35,893 nt of DNA, taken from Clostridiales bacterium UBA4698. GTDB taxonomy: Bacteria; Bacillota; Clostridia; TANB77; UBA1234. The notes under the pieces were generated by a model, which had not been told where the DNA came from, searched no databases, and saw only the letters and a list, made by a program, of their open reading frames with translations. Positions 25,580 through 32,985 of this stretch are shown here, piece by piece. Numbering within the stretch: position 1 is the stretch's first letter; each line of letters opens with the position of its first letter. The position numbers and the translations under genes were made by a program. The stretch covers positions 1-35,893 of the forward strand of contig DHKI01000035.1 in NCBI GenBank assembly GCA_002404755.1, written 5' to 3'.

Positions 25580-25948
25580 CTATTTTGCCTCCTCTATAAA
25601 TTTGCTTAATTCTTCAATATCTTTTTTAGAAAGCTTTTTACCGCCATATAAAGATGCAAGCAAACTTGAAATAGAATTTTGATGCATTTGTTTCAAAAAA
25701 TTTTTACTTTCTTTTCTTAAGTAATCTTCTTTTTTAACAAGTGATGTATAATAATTCAATTTGCCAACTTTCTCGCAACTAACAAATCCTCTGGCAATGA
25801 GCCTATTTAATAAGTTAAGAAGAGTCGGTTTCACCCAAGTTTTATCAAGATTATCCATTATATAATCTGATGTAACTGTTTTGTCAGCATTCCATATAAC
25901 CATCATAATTTCAAGTTCCGCCTCAGGTAGCTTACTATTATCTTTCAT
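25580..25948 (-). CDS. BlaI/MecI-family winged-helix repressor
   Basis: A 122-residue dimeric repressor with the family wing-helix segment LPEAELEIMMVIWN at the start, VTSDYIMDNLDKTWVKPTLLNLLNRLIARGFV as the recognition region (ends shown) and a basic, helical C-terminus. BlaI proteins are cleaved by a membrane sensor (BlaR1) to induce genes for wall stress or beta-lactam response. Here the sensor is cut down to its first 56 residues, so control by cleavage may be lost or carried out by another sensor. AAAGGAGG precedes ATG 25948. Confidence 0.92.
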   Translation of the reverse strand: MKDNSKLPEAELEIMMVIWNADKTVTSDYIMDNLDKTWVKPTLLNLLNRLIARGFVSCEKVGKLNYYTSLVKKEDYLRKESKNFLKQMHQNSISSLLASLYGGKKLSKKDIEELSKFIEEAK

Positions 25949-26008
25949 ATATTACCTCCTTTTATTTTGGGTTGTGTTTACTAATTTTTTATAATTTAAT
26001 TTATATTA

Positions 26009-26046
26009 AGACATTTGTCTAATTTGATTATATTATACAAATGTCT
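26009..26046. promoter_or_regulatory. Pair of BlaI-type operators
   Basis: Two dyads, AGACATTTGTCT (26009-26020) and ATACAAATGTCT (26035-26046), have centres 26 bases apart. Their ACA-N2-TGT core resembles BlaI/MecI operators. They lie in the 166-base gap between blaI (minus) and the divergent 72-residue gene (plus), so one repressor could control both. Confidence 0.7.
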
Positions 26047-26114
26047 AAAATAAAAGTTAAGTGTATTTCGTATAAAAATATACTTTTCTTACATAATATT
26101 CTTGAGGTGATTTT

Positions 26115-26333
26115 ATGGATAAACCAAACTTTTTTAAAGAAATGCCGATTGGACTTGCTATGTCACTTGGCATGAATGAATTTGCAATGGATTTTTATGC
26201 CGGATTAGATAGCAAGAAGAGAGAATCAATAAAACAATATATACAAAGAAGTACATCTGGCGATGATGCTAAAAAAAGAATTCGCACAGCCGTACAAGAA
26301 TTAGAAAAACACAACCTTGACTTTTTAGACTAA
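26115..26333 (+). CDS. Small protein, possibly YdeI/OmdA-like
   Basis: A 72-residue protein. The segment FYAGLDSKKRESIKQYIQRS with KKRIRTAVQELEK resembles the C-terminal helix pair of the YdeI/OmdA family (bacteriocin-protection-like), here without its N-terminal domain. I am not sure of this match, and no function is known. GAGGTGA lies 4 bases before ATG 26115. It is transcribed away from blaI across the operator pair and ends at a bidirectional terminator, so it is probably a BlaI-regulated single gene. Confidence 0.72.
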   Translation: MDKPNFFKEMPIGLAMSLGMNEFAMDFYAGLDSKKRESIKQYIQRSTSGDDAKKRIRTAVQELEKHNLDFLD

Positions 26334-26355
26334 TTTATAAACTAACAATAGCCAC

Positions 26356-26404
26356 ATAAAAAATAGGATTCAAACTAGCTTTTAGCTTTGAATCCTATTT
26401 TTAT
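26356..26404. terminator. Bidirectional terminator
   Basis: A perfect stem AATAGGATTCAAA/TTTGAATCCTATT with a 12-base loop, extended by A and T runs on both sides. It separates the plus-strand small gene from the minus-strand phosphodiesterase and probably ends the long rex-hydrogenase-adhE run. Confidence 0.9.
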
Positions 26405-26415
26405 GTAGTTTTATC

Positions 26416-26952
26416 CTATCTAACTTCTTTCTCGCTTATAACTTTGCCGTCTATATCTTTTAATTCTATTTTGTTTTCATCTATTACTAAATAGCTATGT
26501 GCTGTGTTTTCTTTTGGTAATGATATCGAGCCACTATTTACGCATATTATTCCGTCTTTTTCTTTTATAAATCCTGTGTGATAGTGTCCGTATACTAATA
26601 CATCAATATTTTCTGGGATATTATCTATATTATATTTGTGACCATGCGTAAAGAAATATTTTTTGCCACCTATTGTTAGTTCAATGTTTTGTTGCATTTT
26701 AAATTCTGATATCATCTCATCTACTTCTGCATCACAATTGCCTTTTGTGCAAAGTATTTTTTCTTTCATACTATTTAATAATTTTGATACTTCCATTGGA
26801 TTATAATCTTTTGGAAGTGGATTTCTTGGACCGTGATAATACAAGTCACCAAGTAAAATCAATTTTTCAGCATTTTCTCTTTTCATTATTTCTGGTATCT
26901 GACTTGCATAATACATTGACCCATGTATATCTGAAACTACTAATATTTTCAT
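26416..26952 (-). CDS. yfcE: YfcE/MJ0936-type phosphodiesterase
   Basis: A 178-residue metallophosphoesterase with motifs SDIHGS (D8, H10), LGDLYYHGPRNPLP (D36), KGNCDAE, THGHKYN and YGHYHTG, plus the NSGSISLPKE segment typical of YfcE. It hydrolyses phosphodiesters in vitro; the physiological substrate is unsettled. AAGGAG precedes ATG 26952. It lies 29 bases after the APH-like kinase and is the last gene before the terminator. Confidence 0.92.
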   Translation of the reverse strand: MKILVVSDIHGSMYYASQIPEIMKRENAEKLILLGDLYYHGPRNPLPKDYNPMEVSKLLNSMKEKILCTKGNCDAEVDEMISEFKMQQNIELTIGGKKYFFTHGHKYNIDNIPENIDVLVYGHYHTGFIKEKDGIICVNSGSISLPKENTAHSYLVIDENKIELKDIDGKVISEKEVR

Positions 26953-26981
26953 TTTTTCTCCTTATAAAGTGATTGTTATAT

Positions 26982-27743
26982 TTATTCGTAGTCAACTACA
27001 TCTATCCATCTGCTTAAGAAGTCTTGCTCTTCTTTTCTTTCTTTTGTCATTTGAGTTGCTGCTACTATTGGCAACCATCTTTGTATATTCTTTTTGTCTA
27101 ATCCGCTCTTCTTTGAGAACAAATCCATATATTTCTCTGCTAGTTTTTCTTTTCCTTCCATTGAGAATATTAAGAATGTTCTTGCAGCATCTGCTGCTTC
27201 ACTTCCTCTTGTTACATGTGCCCAGTCGATGATATATGCTGTTCCATCTGCTTTTATTATTATATTACTTGGATTAAAGTCTCCATGACATAATTTTGTG
27301 TGATTTTCCATTCCCTCTAATCTTTGTAACAAATCAAATTTTGTGCTTTCTGCTATGCAAGTTGTTTCTGTTAATTTTCTTCTGAATTTGTCCTTTATTC
27401 TTCCTAGCAATGGAACTGTGTGTGATTGTATATTTAATTGAATGTCAACAAACATATTTAAATATTCATCTTCTTTTTCTGGATGCTCTTCCATCAATTG
27501 ATTTAATGGAGTTCCTTCGATATGCTCCATTACAATTGCCCATCTTTCACCTATTTTGCCTACTTCTATTAGTTTTGGCAAATTCAATTCTGTTCCCTCT
27601 TCAACTCTTGCATGATTTAAAGCTTCATTTAATATATTTGCCTTTGAATAATTTTCTACAAATAGTTTTATTGTTTTTCCATCATCTTTATATACTGTTT
27701 TTGTTTCTCTTTCAGCTATTGGATTGTTTAAAATATATTCCAT
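26982..27743 (-). CDS. Aminoglycoside phosphotransferase (APH)-family kinase
   Basis: A 253-residue kinase-fold protein. The catalytic loop HGDFNPSN (153-160, D155), the Mg-binding IIDW (D173) and the following AHVTRGSEAADAART are the APH/choline-kinase pattern. The N-lobe is short, and the gene need not confer drug resistance; family members phosphorylate small metabolites or sugars. The ATG overlaps the adhE stop by one base (TAATG) after GGAGGTG, so translation is coupled to adhE, which hints at a metabolic role. Confidence 0.85.
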   Translation of the reverse strand: MEYILNNPIAERETKTVYKDDGKTIKLFVENYSKANILNEALNHARVEEGTELNLPKLIEVGKIGERWAIVMEHIEGTPLNQLMEEHPEKEDEYLNMFVDIQLNIQSHTVPLLGRIKDKFRRKLTETTCIAESTKFDLLQRLEGMENHTKLCHGDFNPSNIIIKADGTAYIIDWAHVTRGSEAADAARTFLIFSMEGKEKLAEKYMDLFSKKSGLDKKNIQRWLPIVAATQMTKERKEEQDFLSRWIDVVDYE

Positions 27744-30352
27744 TATCTTTCACCTCCGTAATATGCTTTTAGATACATTTCTTTTATTTCTTCCATTAGT
27801 GGATATCTTGGGTTTGAGCCTGTGCATTGGTCATCAAAAGCTTGCTCTGTCATCTCGTCTAATCTATCTAAGAAGTTTTGCTCATCTATGCCATAATCTC
27901 TAATTGTTTTCTTAATTCCGATTTTGTCTTTTAATTCGTTTATTGCCTTTATTAAGTTTTCTAATTTTTCTTCATCTGTGTTTCCGCCTAGGTTTAATGC
28001 CTCAGCAACTTCTGCATATCTTCTTAATGTGTGTGGGTGATCATATTGTGGGAATGTTCCCATCTTTGGTGGAACTTCTGCACTATTGAATCTTAATACT
28101 TCTTCTATCATTAACGCATTTGCTATACCATGTGCAATGTGATGGAATGCTCCTAGTTTATGTGCCATTGAGTGGCATACTCCTAAGAATGCATTTGCGA
28201 ATGCCATACCAGCCATTGTAGCTGCGTTTGCCATTTTCTCTCTAGCCTCTGGATCATTTGCTCCATTTTCATATGCTCTTGGAAGATATTTAAATATATT
28301 CTTTAATGATTCTATTGCAAGTCCATCTGTATACTCTGTTGCCATCATTGAAGCATAAGCTTCTAAGCAGTGTGTTACGGCATCGATTCCTGATGCTGAT
28401 GTTAAGCCTTTTGGTGCGTTCATCATCATGTTTGCATCTACTATTGCCATCTTTGGCATTAGTTCATAATCTGCAAGTGGATATTTTATTCCAGACTTTT
28501 CATCTGTTATAACTGCGAAAGGTGTAACTTCTGAACCTGTTCCTGCTGATGTTGGAACTGCTATGAAATATGCTTTTTCACCCATTTTAGGGAATGTGTA
28601 TACTCTCTTTCTTATATCCATAAATCTCATTGCCATGTCCATAAAGTCTACTTCTGGATGTTCATACATAACCCACATTATTTTACCAGCATCCATTGCA
28701 CTACCACCACCAACTGCTATAATGCAATCTGGTTTAAATTCGTTCATTGCTCTTGTTCCCTCTATTGCACATGCAAGTGTTGGGTCTGGTGCAACATTTG
28801 AAAATGTTGTATGCTCTATTCCCATTTCGTTTAATTTATCTGTTATACATTTTGTATATCCGTTTTCAAATAAGAAACTATCTGTTACTATGAATACTTT
28901 TTTCTTACCCATTACATTTTTTAATTCTTCTAAAGCTACAGGTAAGCAACCTCTTTTTATATATACCTTTTCAGGTGCTCTAAACCAAAGCATATTTTCT
29001 CTCCTTTCGGCAACTGTTTTTATATTTACTAGATGTTTTACTCCTACGTTTTCTGATACTGAGTTTCCTCCCCAAGAACCACAACCAAGTGTAAGTGATG
29101 GAGTTAATTTAAAGTTATATAAATCTCCAATACCGCCTTGAGATGATGGTGTGTTTATTAAAACTCTACATGTTTTCATTGTATTATAGAATTTTTCCAT
29201 CTTATCTTTTCCTGTTAAAGTATCTACATATAAAGATGATGTATGACCTATGCCTCCATCTTCAACTAATCTTGTTGCCTTGCTTATTGCATCATCAAAG
29301 TCTTTTGCTCTATACATCGCTAGTACTGGTGATAGTTTTTCGTGTGCGAATTCTTCTGATAAATCTACACTTTCAACTTCACCTATTAGTATTTTTGTTG
29401 CATTTGGAACTTCAACTCCTGCTAAGCTTGCTATTGTTGTAGCTTTTTGACCAACTATTTTTGCATTTAATGCTCCATTTATTATTATTGTTTTTCTAAC
29501 TTTTTCTGTTTCTTCTGGTGTTAAGAAGTAGCAACCTCTCTTTATAAACTCTTCTCTTACTTTATCATATACACTATCTAAAACGATTACTGATTGTTCT
29601 GATGCACAAATCATTCCGTTATCAAATGTTTTTGAATGGATTATTGAGTTTACAGCAAGTATTAAATTTGCAGAATCATCGATTACTGCAGGTGTATTAC
29701 CTGCTCCAACACCAAGTGCTGGTTTTCCGCTTGAATATGCTGATTTAACCATACCTGGTCCACCAGTCGCAAGTATTAAATCCACTGATTGCATTAGATG
29801 AGTTGTTAAATCTAGTGATGGAACATCTATCCATGCAATTATTCCTTCCGGTGCACCGGCTTTAACAGCTGCTTCAAGTACAACTTTAGCTGCAGCTATT
29901 GTAGATTTTTTAGCCCTTGGGTGTGGGCTAATTATAATTCCATTTCTTGTTTTTAATGCTATAAGTGTTTTAAATATTGTTGTTGATGTTGGGTTTGTAG
30001 TTGGAATTACTGCTCCTAATATTCCTACTGGCTCTAATACTTTTTTTACTCCATAAATAGGGTCATCTTCTACAACTCCACATGTTTTTTCGTTTCTATA
30101 TTTGTTGTAAATATACTCTGCAGCATAATGATTTTTTATAATTTTGTCTTCCACAACTCCCATTCCTGTTTCTTCTACTGCCATTTTTGCAAGTGGTATT
30201 CTTGCACTATTTGCAGCAATTGCTGCAGCTTTAAAAATCTCATCTACTTTTTCTTGTGAGAATTTTGCAAATTCATTTTCTGCTTTTCTGACATTTGCAA
30301 TTGTTTCTTTTAGAGAATCTAAACTGTCTACAATTCTCTCTTCATTACTCAT
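27743..30352 (-). CDS. adhE: Bifunctional aldehyde/alcohol dehydrogenase AdhE
   Basis: An 869-residue fusion that reduces acetyl-CoA to acetaldehyde and then ethanol, regenerating NAD+ in fermentation. The aldehyde dehydrogenase half (1-440) has the active-site Cys C249 in FDNGMICASEQ; the iron-dependent alcohol dehydrogenase half (about 450-869) has the NAD-site GGGSAMDAGK and the metal-binding HCLEAYAS and HSMAHKLGAFHHIAHG. Length is typical, and AdhE forms long spirosome filaments. AGGAGGT precedes ATG 30352. It lies 16 bases after the group-B-like hydrogenase and inside a run headed by rex, a known redox regulator of adhE in Clostridia. Confidence 0.98.
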   Translation of the reverse strand: MSNEERIVDSLDSLKETIANVRKAENEFAKFSQEKVDEIFKAAAIAANSARIPLAKMAVEETGMGVVEDKIIKNHYAAEYIYNKYRNEKTCGVVEDDPIYGVKKVLEPVGILGAVIPTTNPTSTTIFKTLIALKTRNGIIISPHPRAKKSTIAAAKVVLEAAVKAGAPEGIIAWIDVPSLDLTTHLMQSVDLILATGGPGMVKSAYSSGKPALGVGAGNTPAVIDDSANLILAVNSIIHSKTFDNGMICASEQSVIVLDSVYDKVREEFIKRGCYFLTPEETEKVRKTIIINGALNAKIVGQKATTIASLAGVEVPNATKILIGEVESVDLSEEFAHEKLSPVLAMYRAKDFDDAISKATRLVEDGGIGHTSSLYVDTLTGKDKMEKFYNTMKTCRVLINTPSSQGGIGDLYNFKLTPSLTLGCGSWGGNSVSENVGVKHLVNIKTVAERRENMLWFRAPEKVYIKRGCLPVALEELKNVMGKKKVFIVTDSFLFENGYTKCITDKLNEMGIEHTTFSNVAPDPTLACAIEGTRAMNEFKPDCIIAVGGGSAMDAGKIMWVMYEHPEVDFMDMAMRFMDIRKRVYTFPKMGEKAYFIAVPTSAGTGSEVTPFAVITDEKSGIKYPLADYELMPKMAIVDANMMMNAPKGLTSASGIDAVTHCLEAYASMMATEYTDGLAIESLKNIFKYLPRAYENGANDPEAREKMANAATMAGMAFANAFLGVCHSMAHKLGAFHHIAHGIANALMIEEVLRFNSAEVPPKMGTFPQYDHPHTLRRYAEVAEALNLGGNTDEEKLENLIKAINELKDKIGIKKTIRDYGIDEQNFLDRLDEMTEQAFDDQCTGSNPRYPLMEEIKEMYLKAYYGGER

Positions 30353-30368
30353 AAACCTTTACCTCCTA

Positions 30369-31808
30369 TTATTCTTTTTCTTCATTGTTTAAGTTATATA
30401 GCTCTACTGAATTTTTTATGTCTTGTTCTTTTGCTCTTTTTCCAAACTTGTCTATTTCAACTACATTCTTAGGTCCATGATGTATACAAAGTGCACCATT
30501 TAAGCAACCTCCATCGCATGCCATTCCCTCGAAGAAATTATCTAATGATTTACCCATTTTTAGTTTCAATAGGTTAGCTTTGCATTCTGTAATTCCACTC
30601 ATTGCAACAGGTTTCAAATCATCTACATCAAAATACTCTTTTGCAACTTTTTCCAATCCCTCTTTTATACCGCCAGATTTTGCAAATATTCTACCATAGA
30701 ATGATGCATTATTTAAATCTGTTCCTTCTAGTGATTCAACATCGATTTCTTTTGCATCGAAAAATGCTTGCAATTCTTCAAAAGAAATAACTGAATCTAT
30801 TGCACCTTTTGTTTTCTCCATTTTGTATTCTAGTTTCTTACTTGTACATGGACCAATGAATACTACTTTTGCAGTTGGATCAGACTTTTTGATTAGCATT
30901 GCTGCGTAAACCATTGGTGAAACACTGCTTGATATATACTTTGTAAGTTCAGGAAAATTCTTTTCAACATACATTACAAAAGATGGACAACAAGATGTAG
31001 TTAAAATTTTCTTTTCTTTAAATTCTTTTGCCTCGTTATACAAAGCGATATCTGCTCCTATTGCTGCTTCTACAACTTGATGGAAACCAAGTTTCATTAT
31101 TCCTGTAACAACTTGTTCTGGTGTCACATTATCAAATTGTCCTGCTATTGATGGAGCAATAACTGCATAAGTATTATACTTTGTATTATTTTCAGATTTT
31201 CTTAAAATATCTACTGTTTCTAAAACAAATGATTTATCTGATATTGCACCAAATGGACATTGATATACACAAGCACCACAAGATATACATTTATCATTAT
31301 CTATTTTTGCTTTTTTATTTTCATCTATTGTTAATGCATCAACTTTACATGCTTTTATGCAAGGTCTCTTTTGCATTATAATAGCTGAATAAGGACATAC
31401 AGTTGTGCACTTTCCGCATTCTACGCATTTTTCTTTGTCTACAACTGCTTTATGATTTACTATGCTTATTGCACCTTTAGGGCAAGTATCAACACATCTA
31501 TGAACTAGACATCCTCTACAAGCTGGTGTTACATATGCACCTTCAACAGGACATTCATCACATGCTATGTCTATTACTTCTACTGAATTTGGATTATTTT
31601 TATCTCCACCCATAGCAAGTGCTATTCTTTCTTCTATTACAGCTCTATCTTTATACACACAGCAACGAGCTATTGGCTTTGGACCCGGAGATATTTGCTT
31701 TGGAATATCTCTATAACATGTGTCCAACTCATCTGCATATGCTTTTTTAATAACCTCTTTTAAAACCTTATATTTTAATTTTTGTACATAAGTATCAAAA
31801 ATTTTCAT
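30369..31808 (-). CDS. Group-B-like monomeric [FeFe]-hydrogenase
   Basis: A 479-residue iron-sulfur protein. The N-terminal part has clusters of cysteines including C97/C100/C105/C109, C128/C131/C134/C138 and C174/C177/C180/C184 with C150/C154. The H-cluster domain (from about 210) has TSCCP (271-275), GPCTSKK (C321) and EGMACDGGC (C431, C435). These spellings, rather than MPC and the usual group A L1 tryptophan (TSCCPAW), match group B hydrogenases. The expected reaction is proton reduction or H2 oxidation with ferredoxin; activity of group B is poorly described. AAGGAAGTGA precedes ATG 31808. It lies 15 bases after the PP2C gene. Confidence 0.92.
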   Translation of the reverse strand: MKIFDTYVQKLKYKVLKEVIKKAYADELDTCYRDIPKQISPGPKPIARCCVYKDRAVIEERIALAMGGDKNNPNSVEVIDIACDECPVEGAYVTPACRGCLVHRCVDTCPKGAISIVNHKAVVDKEKCVECGKCTTVCPYSAIIMQKRPCIKACKVDALTIDENKKAKIDNDKCISCGACVYQCPFGAISDKSFVLETVDILRKSENNTKYNTYAVIAPSIAGQFDNVTPEQVVTGIMKLGFHQVVEAAIGADIALYNEAKEFKEKKILTTSCCPSFVMYVEKNFPELTKYISSSVSPMVYAAMLIKKSDPTAKVVFIGPCTSKKLEYKMEKTKGAIDSVISFEELQAFFDAKEIDVESLEGTDLNNASFYGRIFAKSGGIKEGLEKVAKEYFDVDDLKPVAMSGITECKANLLKLKMGKSLDNFFEGMACDGGCLNGALCIHHGPKNVVEIDKFGKRAKEQDIKNSVELYNLNNEEKE

Positions 31809-31823
31809 TTTATCTTCACTTCC

Positions 31824-32984
31824 TTAATAATATTTAACACTAATTTTTTTACCCATCTGCTCTAAATTCTTAGAAAGCGTGTCTACCAACTTGAATTTTA
31901 ATGTACTATTTATTGGCAAGTCACTATGTGCCTCATTAACTGCTTGGCCAACAAAGAAATTAACACTAGTTGCTTCTTCAAACAAAAAGTTTGCAATTAA
32001 AGAAGCTCCATCTTTTTTCATAAAATTCTTTGGTACATCACTATCTATTCTTAAATATTCTTCTGATAACTCTATTAGCCTTCTAAGAGTTATAACTCCT
32101 TCCGTCGTTAAGTCTATTCCTTTTATGAAACCTATTGGCGGAAGTTCGCTGTCTATATAATTTAAATCTGTCTCAACTTTTTCATGTAAATGATTTGCAA
32201 CTATTTGTGATGTCGTTCCACCGCAAACAATTCTTATTCCTTCATTTCTCAAAAAATCTTCAACATATCTATCACAATCTTCTCTTCTAACAGGCGGACC
32301 TATCATTATATTTACGCATTCTTCTTCTCTTATTTTTATTGCTGCAACTGTAGTATCATCACCTGGTTCATTCATGTATAACGCTTTACTTGTACTAGCA
32401 AGTAAGTTTGCTACGCATCTTGCCGACATATGTGGCTTTATATTTTCATCCAGATATGCAATAATATCTTTTCTATCCCATCCTAAGTTCATTGTTTTAC
32501 CAATGCCTGCATGTGGCACACCATCTGACATAACAAGTATCAAATCGCCACTTTTTAGTTTCAAATCTGATTTGTATATTTTCTTGTTTAATATTGTAAT
32601 TTCTTCTCTTTCTAAATCTTTAAACACACCATTCGTGCAAAATATACATCTCGGATTATCAAATTCAAACATATATCCACTGCCTTCATCATTTATATGA
32701 ATAACAGAAAATGTTGAATATGCAACTCCTCTTTCTTTGCACACCGGAAGTGTTTCTACAATTGTTTCAATACATTCTGCCATCGGAATTTCATTTGAAA
32801 CCATCGTGCTTAGAATTTTTGATGTTAATGTTGATAAGATATTTGCTTTAACTCCACTACCAAGTCCATCTGCAAGAACTAAAGTAGTGTAGCCATCTTT
32901 TTTTACTATTGAAACTCTATCACCACATAATTCTTCGCCAATCTTATTAAAAGATGTATATCCATACTCAAGAAAAAGTCCCAT
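31824..32984 (-). CDS. PP2C/SpoIIE-type serine phosphatase
   Basis: A 386-residue phosphatase. The SpoIIE/PP2C metal motifs are visible: LADGLGSG, VMSDGVPHAG and GDDTTVAAI. A C-terminal region of about 170 residues follows. There are no membrane helices, so it is not the sporulation SpoIIE. A frame is open to 33008, but GAGGGTGAATAG sits before ATG 32984, directly after the HydS stop, which I choose. SpoIIE-type phosphatases commonly sit beside group C sensory hydrogenases, and this one lies between such a gene and the group B hydrogenase, suggesting a signalling output. Confidence 0.92.
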   Translation of the reverse strand: MGLFLEYGYTSFNKIGEELCGDRVSIVKKDGYTTLVLADGLGSGVKANILSTLTSKILSTMVSNEIPMAECIETIVETLPVCKERGVAYSTFSVIHINDEGSGYMFEFDNPRCIFCTNGVFKDLEREEITILNKKIYKSDLKLKSGDLILVMSDGVPHAGIGKTMNLGWDRKDIIAYLDENIKPHMSARCVANLLASTSKALYMNEPGDDTTVAAIKIREEECVNIMIGPPVRREDCDRYVEDFLRNEGIRIVCGGTTSQIVANHLHEKVETDLNYIDSELPPIGFIKGIDLTTEGVITLRRLIELSEEYLRIDSDVPKNFMKKDGASLIANFLFEEATSVNFFVGQAVNEAHSDLPINSTLKFKLVDTLSKNLEQMGKKISVKYY

Positions 32985-32985
32985 A

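Noticed and set aside
31824..32984. Sporulation-specific SpoIIE
   Set aside because: It has no membrane helices and sits in a hydrogenase operon, so it is a SpoIIE-type PP2C of another role.
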